From Sporocytophaga myxococcoides DSM 11118 (GTDB lineage Bacteria > Bacteroidota > Bacteroidia > Cytophagales > Cytophagaceae), in NCBI RefSeq assembly GCF_000426725.1, contig NZ_KE384560.1:124001-188000 (forward strand): a stretch of DNA of 64,000 nt, written 5' to 3'. Below, piece after piece: positions 17,852 to 26,655 of the stretch. The position numbers and the translations under genes are program-made. Under the pieces are notes generated by a model that had not been told where the DNA came from, made no database searches, and saw only the letters and a list, made by a program, of their open reading frames with translations. The stretch's first letter is position 1; each line of letters starts with the position of its first letter.

Positions 17852-18984
17852 GGCTGTTTCTGGAGAGCTACAGAACTTTCCCTTCTATTGTAATTTATAT
17901 TTTAAATATCATCAGAACTTGTAATTTGATTGATGATAATAAGAAACCGATATTTGTAATTCTTCATAAAGAGGATAGTCCTTTAGATGAGCTCAAGCAA
18001 TTCAACTATCCTTATCTTGAACTTTATGAATTGAAAGATATTTACGCAAGCGCATTACAACGAGCAGTAAATAAAATATCAAGAAAGATCTTGGGGAAAA
18101 ATCTTACACCATTTATTGATAAAGGATTCCCCCAGGATTTAGATTGTATTTTTCCTTATTCTGAAAGACCTGAATGTACTTACATTAAGCATAAGATTAT
18201 CTGGAAACCTGACTTTCAGGAATTCCATTATCCTGTTTATTTCTCACCGGCGGATCTGGATAATCATACGATCTTTCTTGATCACATTTCGAAGCTTGAA
18301 TGTGATCTGATCTTAAGCAGCGATGATTCAAAGAGAGACTATGAGAGGTACTATCCATCTCATGCCAATAAAATTAAAGTTGTAAATTTTACATCTTTTC
18401 TTCCTCCTTTTAATCAAATAAACATAAGTCAGCTTAAAGGTAAGGTAAACATTAGCCGTCCTTATTTTCTTGTAGCGAATCAATTCTGGCCTCATAAGAA
18501 TCACATCAATGTGCTGAAGGCAATGAGCCAGGTTAAAAAAAAGTTGGGCTATATGCCTTTCCAAATGGTATTTACAGGAAAGACATCCAGCGACAGAGAC
18601 AAGGACCTTAAGAAGAAATTAGATTACTATATCAATCTTAATCAACTTAATGAGGACGTAATCTATACTGGTTTTATAAATAGAGAAGACCAACTTGCCT
18701 TAATGAAGAATTCTATTGCAGTAGTGCAGCCATCGCTGTTTGAAGGATGGAGCATCGTTATAGAAGATGTTAAGGCGATGAATCATAGAGTTATTGCTTC
18801 CAGTATAAGCGTGAATAAAGAACAGATTGTCGACAACGCATATTTTTTCGATCCATTTGATTTTAAAGAGTTGGCTGAAATTATGCTCAAAGTTTTTGAA
18901 TCACCTGAATCTATCAAGGTAAAAGATTATTCAGTCGAAATAAATAAGTTTAAAGAGAATCTTGAATTGGTTTTTGAACTATGA
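17830..18984 (+). CDS. Glycosyltransferase, GT-B fold (GT4-like)
   Basis: This 384-residue cytoplasmic protein ends in the GT-B donor domain. FLVANQFWPHKNHINVLKAM is the start of that half, YTGFINREDQLALMKNS follows, and VVQPSLFEGWSIVIEDVKAMN contains the ExxxxxxxE nucleotide-sugar site. The weakly conserved N-terminal half binds the acceptor. Donor and linkage cannot be read. The ATG at 17830 overlaps the epimerase gene by 22 bases and its last codons overlap the next start by 4 bases (ATGA). Confidence 0.85.
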   Translation: MVERKRIGLFLESYRTFPSIVIYILNIIRTCNLIDDNKKPIFVILHKEDSPLDELKQFNYPYLELYELKDIYASALQRAVNKISRKILGKNLTPFIDKGFPQDLDCIFPYSERPECTYIKHKIIWKPDFQEFHYPVYFSPADLDNHTIFLDHISKLECDLILSSDDSKRDYERYYPSHANKIKVVNFTSFLPPFNQINISQLKGKVNISRPYFLVANQFWPHKNHINVLKAMSQVKKKLGYMPFQMVFTGKTSSDRDKDLKKKLDYYINLNQLNEDVIYTGFINREDQLALMKNSIAVVQPSLFEGWSIVIEDVKAMNHRVIASSISVNKEQIVDNAYFFDPFDFKELAEIMLKVFESPESIKVKDYSVEINKFKENLELVFEL

Positions 18985-19928
18985 CAACTCTTTTCTCCAT
19001 AATAATTTGTAGTTACAATCCTGACCTTCGCCTGTTAGAGAGGTGCATTAATGCGGCACTTAATCAAAAAACTGATGGTTTTGACTATGAAATTATTTTG
19101 GTAGATAATAATTCAAAAGAAAAGTTAAAAAACATTCAATTTGTTCAGGATGCATTAAAAAGGAAAAATGGAGTACTGAGAGTTGTGGAAGAAGTTACAC
19201 CTGGGCTTGCCTTTGCAAGAATAAAGGGTGTACAGGAAAGCAAAGGGTCGTATGTGGTTTTTGCTGATGATGACAATGAGCTTTCTTTCCATTATCTTAT
19301 TACGCTTAAATATCTTTGGGATAATTACTCTTTTGTTGGAGCGTGGGGGGCAGGTGCTATAGAGGTAGACTTTATTGACAATGCACCTTTGTGGCTCAGG
19401 AAACATTTCAAAGATATGTTTCAGTATAGAAAGCAGAAATATGTACAATATGGATGCATAGTGGGGTGGCCGGAGTATTATCCTGTAGGCTCTGGTATGG
19501 CAGTGAGAAAGGATGTCTTTGAAATGTATAGAAGGAATTTCGAATCAGGGAAAATAACTGCCATAGACAGAAAGGCGGGAACTTTGTCCAGTGCCGGGGA
19601 TTCACAGATTGTATGGACTGCCATTCTTAACAAAATACCAGCAGGCTCATCTCCCGACCTTGCATTAACCCATATTATACCTTTTAAGAGGACGCATCTG
19701 AAATACCTTACAGATCTTAATTATAATATCTCCAAATCATATTATACTGCTTTGTTTGAAATGTTTCCGGAAGAAAAGAACAATCATATTCCTTATAATA
19801 TCTTTTCAGGTGTTGGTTTTGCAGTAAAGCAAATGGTTAAGGCAGGAGGTAATCCATTTTTGTTTTATAAGTTTTTTAAAGTCAGAAATGCCTGGAACAG
19901 GGGGTTAAGGGCATCTTTAATTCAATGA
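18981..19928 (+). CDS. Glycosyltransferase family 2
   Basis: This 315-residue protein is a GT-A enzyme. It has FSIIICSYNP at the N-terminus, YEIILVDNNSKE, and the DDDN metal/nucleotide motif in VVFADDDNELS near residue 95. The segment GWPEYYPVGSGMAVRKDVF corresponds to the acceptor-loop region. It has no clear membrane helix and should act at the inner face of the inner membrane. Donor and acceptor are unknown. Its start overlaps the preceding stop by 4 bases, as does the next gene. Confidence 0.88.
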   Translation: MTTLFSIIICSYNPDLRLLERCINAALNQKTDGFDYEIILVDNNSKEKLKNIQFVQDALKRKNGVLRVVEEVTPGLAFARIKGVQESKGSYVVFADDDNELSFHYLITLKYLWDNYSFVGAWGAGAIEVDFIDNAPLWLRKHFKDMFQYRKQKYVQYGCIVGWPEYYPVGSGMAVRKDVFEMYRRNFESGKITAIDRKAGTLSSAGDSQIVWTAILNKIPAGSSPDLALTHIIPFKRTHLKYLTDLNYNISKSYYTALFEMFPEEKNNHIPYNIFSGVGFAVKQMVKAGGNPFLFYKFFKVRNAWNRGLRASLIQ

Positions 19929-20968
19929 AGAGCGTCAGAACTATATATTACCCTGCGTGCTTAAAAAGAGCAGCCCCTGCAAGAATGAGGGCCGGTGATC
20001 AAGATTCATTTGAAAATTTGAAATTCTCAACTTTTAATAAGTCAGATTTACTAAGATTTGACAACGTTCTGCTTACTTCAAACGGAGTCATTTTCCAAAA
20101 TTTTAAACCATATAAAGCTCTTGTTAACTGCTTTGAACAAGACTTCCAGAAATATTGGTTTCGCTTTTTAATCAAAGTTTTACTTCTTTCAAAAGGAAGA
20201 GTTCTTTCAGGGAAAGAAAAATACCTTCTTGTTTATGATAATTATTCAGGACCCAAAGGCTTTTTTCATTGGATTTCGGATTGCCTGACCAGGCTTGTCG
20301 AGATTAAAGATGAGATTAACGAATATGTTGTTATAGTCCCATTCTACTTTAAGAATGAGCAGCTGTACCAGGAAACGTTATCTTTATTTAATATTAAAAG
20401 AATTGAGTACATTGAAGAGAAGGAGTATTTTAGAATTTCAAATATGTATAGCCTGAACTACATAGCTCCCTCTGGCATTTTTCGCCCGGAAAATGTACAG
20501 AAATTAAGAGATCATGTGTGGAATAAGCTTGAGGTAAAAGATTTAGGAAGCGATAAAGGGGAAAAAATTTATATTTCCAGGGCAAAAGCTTCTCGCAGAA
20601 AAGTTCTTAATGAGGAAGAAGTAACTACTGTTTTAAAGAATGAATATGGCTTCTCAATAGTATATCTGGAAGATTTTTCATTTTTTGATCAGGTGAAAAT
20701 AATGTATCACGCAAAATATTTGGTTGGCATACATGGAGGGGGCCTAACGCATATACATTTTTTGAAGCCAGGCAGCGGCGTATTAGAGCTGAGGAAAGAA
20801 AATGATTTCGAAAACAATGTTTATTATTTTCTTGCGGATTCATTGAGTGTAAATTATAACTATCTTTTTTGCGAACACAATCAAATTTCTTCTTCTGCCA
20901 ATAATTTTGATTTAAAGGTGGAAATTACAGAACTAAGAAAATCAGTTGAGGATTTGCTAACTTTATAA
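19925..20968 (+). CDS. Glycosyltransferase family 61 (DUF563-like)
   Basis: This 347-residue protein has KIYISRAKASRRKVLNE and the C-terminal block YLVGIHGGGLTHIHFLKPGSGVLEL, both marks of the GT61 family, which in bacteria is found in capsule and O-antigen clusters and includes xylosyl and related transferases. The FHWISD segment near residue 115 is also typical. The sugar transferred is not known. It is coupled by a 4-base overlap to the gene before and is followed after 1 base by the FkbM methyltransferase. Confidence 0.85.
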   Translation: MKSVRTIYYPACLKRAAPARMRAGDQDSFENLKFSTFNKSDLLRFDNVLLTSNGVIFQNFKPYKALVNCFEQDFQKYWFRFLIKVLLLSKGRVLSGKEKYLLVYDNYSGPKGFFHWISDCLTRLVEIKDEINEYVVIVPFYFKNEQLYQETLSLFNIKRIEYIEEKEYFRISNMYSLNYIAPSGIFRPENVQKLRDHVWNKLEVKDLGSDKGEKIYISRAKASRRKVLNEEEVTTVLKNEYGFSIVYLEDFSFFDQVKIMYHAKYLVGIHGGGLTHIHFLKPGSGVLELRKENDFENNVYYFLADSLSVNYNYLFCEHNQISSSANNFDLKVEITELRKSVEDLLTL

Positions 20969-20969
20969 A

Positions 20970-21734
20970 ATGAGAACTGAGTTATTATATAATCCAATTC
21001 TGCTTATCCAAAGGTTAGGGGAGTTTTTTTTTGATAAGAAAAGATTAAGGAAGGTCAAAGGCACGCCTGCAGCTTCATTAAGCCTGAATCAACTGGATTC
21101 TCTGGAATTCCTTCAAATAATAATGGAGGAGATTGAGGTAAACACGATCTATGATTTAGGTGCTAATGTTGGTACATGGTCTTTGTTAGCAAAGACAATG
21201 GTCCCTAAAGCAGCTATTCATGCTTTTGAGCCTATTAAGGAATACCAGGAAAAGTTTTTGGCTAATACAAGGAAGGTTGATAATGTTCGCCTTCATAAGA
21301 TTGGCATCGGAAATATGAATGGTGAAATGAGTATGCATATTGCAGGTCATTCATCAAGTTTTCTTGAAATTACTGAAGCTATAACAAACATTTTTCCCAA
21401 TGAAAGAAAGACCGGTGAGGTCTTTACTCCTGTCAGAAGGTTGGATGATTATGTTCATGAAAATAATTTACCATATCCACAGCTGATGAAACTTGATGTT
21501 GAAGGATATGAGCTTGAAGTTTTAAAAAATGCTTCAGAATGTTTGAAGAGATGTCAATATCTGATTCTGGAAGTAAGTTTCTCCGAAAGGCATAAAGGAC
21601 AGGCTTTATTCCATGAAATAATTTCTTTCCTGGGAAAGAATAATTTTTATGCATATGCTTTCCCTTGCAACATGCATGTGGGGCAACCAATTACAGTTAC
21701 AGATATTTTGTTCAAAAAGCAGGAGGAGTTGTAA
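20970..21734 (+). CDS. FkbM-family methyltransferase
   Basis: This 254-residue protein has the FkbM SAM-binding pattern IYDLGANVGTWSLLAKTMVP near residue 57, IHAFEPIKEYQEKF, and LMKLDVEGYELEVLKNA with the family acidic motif DVEGYE. FkbM-type enzymes O-methylate sugars or other small molecules. In this locus it is probably the second sugar methyltransferase, and together with the TylF-type enzyme it implies a methylated glycan. Its stop abuts the next ATG with no gap. Confidence 0.88.
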   Translation: MRTELLYNPILLIQRLGEFFFDKKRLRKVKGTPAASLSLNQLDSLEFLQIIMEEIEVNTIYDLGANVGTWSLLAKTMVPKAAIHAFEPIKEYQEKFLANTRKVDNVRLHKIGIGNMNGEMSMHIAGHSSSFLEITEAITNIFPNERKTGEVFTPVRRLDDYVHENNLPYPQLMKLDVEGYELEVLKNASECLKRCQYLILEVSFSERHKGQALFHEIISFLGKNNFYAYAFPCNMHVGQPITVTDILFKKQEEL

Positions 21735-22697
21735 ATGAAAATTGGTCTTGTTGCTTGTTTCATAGGCGATTTGCCAGGTTATTACCCATATTTTTTATTA
21801 ACTGCAAATAATAATCCATCGATCGATTTTTTTATCATAAATGATCAGTTAACTGAAAATAAACATGACAAGAATATTCATTTCGTGAAAATGAATTTAA
21901 AGGATATTGAAGATAAGGTATCATTAAAACTTGGTAGGACATTCACGATTCACAATAGCTGGAAGTTAAATGATTATAAGCCCTCGATCGGTTTGGTCTT
22001 TGAAGACCTACTGAAAGAGTTTGACTATTGGGGCTGGTGTGATCTAGATATTATCTGGGGTAATCTTACCAATTTCTTATCTGAAGAAAAATTGAAGAAT
22101 ATTGATGTGTTTTCTACAAAGGAAAATTGGACTGCGGGGCATTTTACTCTTTTTAGAAATGATAGAAAAATTAATCAATTATTTCTTCAAAACCCTCAGG
22201 TGTATGACATGTTAAATTCTGAAATATACTATGCATTTGAGGAGTGCTGCCATAGATGGGATGGGAAGTTTCGCTTGATTGATGAACTTGTCTCTGAAGG
22301 AAAAATGGTTAGCATGTTTGACATAGTTCAGAATGCGATGCATAATGGAAGCATTAGCGCAAAGTTCGGAGAAGAGATAAGAGAGTATCCCGATAAAATA
22401 AATTATGCATATTCGAATGGTAAGCTTATAGATCTTTCTGATGGAAAGGAGTTAATGTATTATCATCTGATTACTGTAAAGAAAATCTGGAGGTTTTTTA
22501 TTCCGCTGTTAAAACCTGGAACCGAAGAATTATATATTTCCCCTTTTGGAATAAGATCAAATTTTGATTCAGGATTTTTGGGGAAAGGTATATGGTTTTA
22601 TAGGCGGTTGAGATATTGCATCAAAGGCATTAAGAAAAGCTTTGTCAGGGAAGGAGTTTTAAGTATCCTTAAAAGAAAGGTAGGGTTTGGAGAATGA
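21735..22697 (+). CDS. DUF6625-like putative glycosyltransferase
   Basis: This 320-residue protein begins MKIGLVACFIGDLPGYYPYF and has YWGWCDLDIIWGNL near residue 100. The latter has a DxD-like element (DLD) of the kind that holds metal and nucleotide sugar in GT-A enzymes. I match it only by recollection to the uncharacterised DUF6625 family found in polysaccharide clusters. It sits among known glycosyltransferases, with its stop overlapping the next ATG by 4 bases, which supports a transferase role. No reaction is proven for it. Confidence 0.7.
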   Translation: MKIGLVACFIGDLPGYYPYFLLTANNNPSIDFFIINDQLTENKHDKNIHFVKMNLKDIEDKVSLKLGRTFTIHNSWKLNDYKPSIGLVFEDLLKEFDYWGWCDLDIIWGNLTNFLSEEKLKNIDVFSTKENWTAGHFTLFRNDRKINQLFLQNPQVYDMLNSEIYYAFEECCHRWDGKFRLIDELVSEGKMVSMFDIVQNAMHNGSISAKFGEEIREYPDKINYAYSNGKLIDLSDGKELMYYHLITVKKIWRFFIPLLKPGTEELYISPFGIRSNFDSGFLGKGIWFYRRLRYCIKGIKKSFVREGVLSILKRKVGFGE

Positions 22698-23569
22698 TTA
22701 TAATTTGTAATAAACCTGGACAATTGGGGAATAGATTAATCGTCTTTGCTTCATTCATAGCCTTTGCAAGAGAACATAATCTGAAATTGTTGAATCCTGC
22801 ATTTGATGAATATACAGTTTACTTTGACGGCAGCGGACCTGCAGTGAGTATGTATCCGAGAGCATCAAAAAGCTGGTTCAGCCTGTATAAATTAAGGAGA
22901 ATAAATTACTTCTTCTTTTACTACTTATTTGCAGTTATAAAGAGACTTAGATTTTTCAATGGTTTTATAAAAACTATTGCTATTTCGGAAAACGAAGAGC
23001 TTGATATAGAAACCAATAAAATTTTAAAAGAAAGCAAAGGTAAAATCATACTGGTTAAGGGTTGGAAGTTCAGGGCTAATACGCTGTTGGTAAAAAACAG
23101 GAATGAAATAATTAAATATTTTATTCCTTCAGAAAAGTATTTCTCAAGAATAGAATCATATGCTGAGAAAGTAATTAAATCAGGTACCAGAATTTATGTA
23201 GGAATACATATCAGAAGAGGGGATTATAAGAGTTTTGAGAATGGGATTTACTATTATTCGGATGAACAGTATTTACAACAGATTAAAAGAGTAAGCCAAT
23301 TATTGAAAGCAAGAGACTTAACTTTTATCTTATGTTCGAATGAAACCCTAAACCTTGATTACTTTAGGCAAAATAATCTTTCTGTCGAAACAGGCCCAGG
23401 TTTTGAACTTGATGACTTATACACATTAAGTAAATGTGATTACATTATCGGGCCACCAAGCACCTTTACAATGTGGGCCTCGTTTTATGGGGAGAAACCA
23501 TTATATATGATTAAAAATCCTCAAACCCTTTTCGAACTAAAGGATTTCGAAGTAATAAATGAATTCTAA
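22694..23569 (+). CDS. GT11-like alpha-1,2-fucosyltransferase
   Basis: This 291-residue protein opens with GQLGNRL (9-15) and has the HIRRGDY motif (172-178), the GDP-fucose binding block of the alpha-1,2-fucosyltransferase (GT11) and related families. The C-terminal block DDLYTLSKCDYIIGPPSTFTMW fits the second conserved region. GDP-L-fucose from gmd and fcl in this same cluster would be its donor. It may instead belong to a related O-fucosyltransferase-like group. It starts with a 4-base overlap on the previous gene and overlaps the next by 11 bases. Confidence 0.82.
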   Translation: MIIICNKPGQLGNRLIVFASFIAFAREHNLKLLNPAFDEYTVYFDGSGPAVSMYPRASKSWFSLYKLRRINYFFFYYLFAVIKRLRFFNGFIKTIAISENEELDIETNKILKESKGKIILVKGWKFRANTLLVKNRNEIIKYFIPSEKYFSRIESYAEKVIKSGTRIYVGIHIRRGDYKSFENGIYYYSDEQYLQQIKRVSQLLKARDLTFILCSNETLNLDYFRQNNLSVETGPGFELDDLYTLSKCDYIIGPPSTFTMWASFYGEKPLYMIKNPQTLFELKDFEVINEF

Positions 23570-24557
23570 GTTAAATAAGATATCTATCATCACTCCATCA
23601 TATAATCAGGGAATTTACCTGGAGGAAACTATATTGTCGGTACTCAATCAGAACTATCCAGATGTAGAGCTTATTATTATAGATGGTGGAAGTAAAGATA
23701 ATTCGCTTGAAATTATACAGAAGTATAGTTCAGGATTATCTTATTGGGTAAGTGAGCCGGACAGCGGACAAAGCGAGGCGATCAATAAAGGCTTTGATAA
23801 AGCTACCGGTGATATATTAATGTGGTTGAACAGTGATGATGTTCTCCTTGAAGGATCATTAAGTAAGATCAATGAACTCTTCAATCAGAACCCCGATATA
23901 GATATTATTCATGGCCAGTCACTTCTTTTCGGAGATGATATAAAGAATCAAATTATTGGAAAAGATGATGTTGATCTTGAATACAAATATCTGGCATATA
24001 TTCCTTTTCCCCAACCAGCATCATTCTTGAGAAGGAAAGTGTTGAACAACCTGTTAAGAGTAAATACATCTTTGCATTACGGGATGGATTTTGATCTTTA
24101 TGTCAGAGCTTATCTTCAGGGATTTCAGTTTATGAAAGTAGATTACTTATTTTCTAAATATCGCATTCATAAATCCAGCAAGTCTAATGATGATTTAAAA
24201 TTTGCTGCAGACTGGGCAAAAATATTTTCTTCTGTAGCAAGGTCCTTAAAAGGTAATGAAGAAATCATTAAAATTTTAAAGGATGCTGAGCTGTATACTT
24301 TTGATAATAGCACCTACGATGTAACTCAAAAACTGAGTGCTGAGCATTTAAAGAAATCTTTACTGTACCATCTGTATATTCAGGCTCATTATAACTATAG
24401 CGCTCTGGAACTCGTGAGAGCTTTCAAGCTATGTAAGATTATAGAACGGACAGATCCGTTGTTTTACAGGGATATGAAATTATCTGCACTTAGTTTCAGA
24501 TCACTTTATTTTCCTAAATCTTTGATATCCTTCCTAAGAAAATTAACCAGAAATTAA
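23559..24557 (+). CDS. Glycosyltransferase family 2
   Basis: This 332-residue GT-A protein has ISIITPSYNQGIYLEETI at the N-terminus, VELIIIDGGSKDNS and MWLNSDDVLLEGS with the DD nucleotide site near residue 92. The ESEADQGQSEAINKG-like segment (SEPDSGQSEAINKGF) is typical of bacterial family-2 transferases in O-antigen loci. Donor and acceptor are not known. It overlaps the fucosyltransferase gene by 11 bases and the next gene by one base. Confidence 0.9.
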   Translation: MNSKLNKISIITPSYNQGIYLEETILSVLNQNYPDVELIIIDGGSKDNSLEIIQKYSSGLSYWVSEPDSGQSEAINKGFDKATGDILMWLNSDDVLLEGSLSKINELFNQNPDIDIIHGQSLLFGDDIKNQIIGKDDVDLEYKYLAYIPFPQPASFLRRKVLNNLLRVNTSLHYGMDFDLYVRAYLQGFQFMKVDYLFSKYRIHKSSKSNDDLKFAADWAKIFSSVARSLKGNEEIIKILKDAELYTFDNSTYDVTQKLSAEHLKKSLLYHLYIQAHYNYSALELVRAFKLCKIIERTDPLFYRDMKLSALSFRSLYFPKSLISFLRKLTRN

Positions 24558-25435
24558 TGTTAATATCTGTTATAATACCTGCATACAATAGGGGGGATAT
24601 AATTATCAGAACCTTAAATTCAATATTAAATCAAAATTTTAAAGATTTTGAAGTAATAGTTGTGGATGATGGTAGCACTGATAATACAGAAGGAAAGGTG
24701 AAGACTCTAAATGATTCAAGGATTGTTTATATAAAGAAAAAAGTTAATGAAGAAAGAGGGGCAGCACGAAATACAGGTATTCTTGCAGCAAGCGGAGATT
24801 ATATAACATTTGTGGATTCAGATGATCTCTTCTATGAGAATCATTTTTTGACAGCATATACCTCTATCTTAGGGTTTAATAGGCCAGAAGTTTTTTGCCA
24901 GAGATATGAGGTAAAGAATGAGGTTGGAAAGCTATTATGGCAAATGGATGAAATGAATGAGCACATTAATGAAAAGCTGATAGAAGGAAATTTTTTAAGC
25001 TGTAATGGCGTTTTCCTGAGAAAAGATATAGCTATAAAGAATCTGTTTGTTGAAGACAGAAAGCTTGCAGGGCTTGAAGATTGGGAACTTTGGCTGAGGC
25101 TCGCATCAAAGTTCCGGTTCCGGTTTTCTAATATTATAACCTCATCAATGATCAATCATACAGGAAGAAGTGTTTATGATGTAAAACCGGAAATATTAGT
25201 TAATAGGTTTGAATTGTTTTTTGAAGTGGTAAGTAACAATAAAGATATTCTGGCTTTTTATGGAAATAGAATAAATAAGTTAAAGGCAAGTAGCTATACA
25301 TATATTTCTCTTCATCTTGCGATTTCAAAAAGGTATCGATTAAAAAGTATTAAGTATTTATTGATAGGCTTATTGCTTGATCCGTTATTTCTTATGAAAA
25401 GAAGATTTTATGCCATTTTAAAATACTTGTTTTAA
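24557..25435 (+). CDS. Glycosyltransferase family 2
   Basis: This 292-residue GT-A enzyme has the classical N-terminus ISVIIPAYNRGDIIIRTLNS, FEVIVVDDGSTDNT, GAARNTGI and ITFVDSDDLFYENH with its DSDD metal site, and LEDWELWLRLA, where the ED pair is the likely catalytic base region. It transfers an unknown sugar. It overlaps both neighbours by a single base, so expression is tightly coupled. It has no membrane anchor apart from a weakly hydrophobic C-terminal segment (YLLIGLLLDPLFL). Confidence 0.92.
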   Translation: MLISVIIPAYNRGDIIIRTLNSILNQNFKDFEVIVVDDGSTDNTEGKVKTLNDSRIVYIKKKVNEERGAARNTGILAASGDYITFVDSDDLFYENHFLTAYTSILGFNRPEVFCQRYEVKNEVGKLLWQMDEMNEHINEKLIEGNFLSCNGVFLRKDIAIKNLFVEDRKLAGLEDWELWLRLASKFRFRFSNIITSSMINHTGRSVYDVKPEILVNRFELFFEVVSNNKDILAFYGNRINKLKASSYTYISLHLAISKRYRLKSIKYLLIGLLLDPLFLMKRRFYAILKYLF

Positions 25436-26655
25436 TGGGGGAAAATAAAAATATATTAGTGCTTACTTACTGGAGTTATAATGACGCTCTGGTTCAGACT
25501 TATACCCTTCCTTATGTTAAAATAATGAAGGACTTGTGTTTAAAGGATGCTCAGTTATTTCTTGTAACTTTTGAACAGAAGAAGTATCAGGAACTTAACA
25601 AGAAATCTGTATCTGAAGACTTACAAAAGAAAGGCCTATCCTGGCTTCCTCTTACTTATAATCGTTTTGGATTGAGAGGTATTTTGAGACAGATATTTAA
25701 TGTTTTATATCTTATCATCTTTTGCAAAATAAAGAAGATAGATACAATCCACTCTTTTTGCACTCCGGCGGGATCTATGGCATATGTCCTTTCAAGATTA
25801 TTAAATATAGAGCTGATCATTGATAGTTATGAGCCCCATGCAGAAACCATGGTTGAAACAGGAACATGGAAAAGCAATGGTTTAGCATTCAGAATTTTAT
25901 TTAAGCTTGAACAGTTACAGGGCAAGCGCGCTAAGAAAGTTATCACAACTACTGAAGGCATGAAAGAATATGCTCGGGAAAAATACAAACTTGAGAATAC
26001 ATCTGAGTTCTTTGTAAAACCTGCATGCGTGGATTTGCAGATGTTTGATAAGTCAGCAAAGAAGAATAAAGACCTGCTTAACTCTTTAGATCTGAACAAC
26101 AAGATCGTTTGTGTTTATGCAGGAAAATTCGGAAGTATGTATTTGGAGCAAGAGGTATTTGATTTCTTTAAAGCAGGACATGATTATTGGAAAGACAAGT
26201 TTAAGGTCCTTTTATTGACAAGCCATTCCAAAGAAGAAATTTTAAAATATTGTATGGCATCCAACTTAGATCCGGATGTTGTCATAACCAGGTTTGTACC
26301 ACATTCTCAAATTCCACTATACATAGGATTGGGAGACTTTGGGCTTACGCCCTTTAAACCTGTTCCATCTAAAAGATATGGTTCTCCAATTAAAACAGGT
26401 GAGTATTGGGCCATGGGATTACCTGTAGTTATTACAGAATTTATTTCGGACAATTCAGAGCTTATAGAACAAAATGGAATAGGTAGTATATTGAGGAAAT
26501 TCAACCCGGAAGGATATATTTCTGCAATAAGAGAAATAGATTCAATTCTGAAGACAGATCAAGAAGCGTTGTTTTACAAGATCAGATCAGTGGCCGAAAA
26601 ATACAGATCTTATGATATTGCCAAAAAAGTTTATCAGCAGGTTTATTGTGGCTAA
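25435..26655 (+). CDS. Glycosyltransferase, GT4-like
   Basis: This 406-residue GT-B protein has TIHSFCTPAGSMAYVLSRLL in the N-terminal half and YAGKFGSMYLEQEVFDFF plus GEYWAMGLPVVITEFISDNSELIE in the donor half. The usual glutamate pair of GT4 is less clear here. It is the last forward gene of the tightly packed transferase run. Its stop TAA overlaps the TAG stop of the reverse-strand membrane protein by two bases, so the forward run ends by meeting an opposing gene with no terminator between. Confidence 0.85.
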   Translation: MGENKNILVLTYWSYNDALVQTYTLPYVKIMKDLCLKDAQLFLVTFEQKKYQELNKKSVSEDLQKKGLSWLPLTYNRFGLRGILRQIFNVLYLIIFCKIKKIDTIHSFCTPAGSMAYVLSRLLNIELIIDSYEPHAETMVETGTWKSNGLAFRILFKLEQLQGKRAKKVITTTEGMKEYAREKYKLENTSEFFVKPACVDLQMFDKSAKKNKDLLNSLDLNNKIVCVYAGKFGSMYLEQEVFDFFKAGHDYWKDKFKVLLLTSHSKEEILKYCMASNLDPDVVITRFVPHSQIPLYIGLGDFGLTPFKPVPSKRYGSPIKTGEYWAMGLPVVITEFISDNSELIEQNGIGSILRKFNPEGYISAIREIDSILKTDQEALFYKIRSVAEKYRSYDIAKKVYQQVYCG

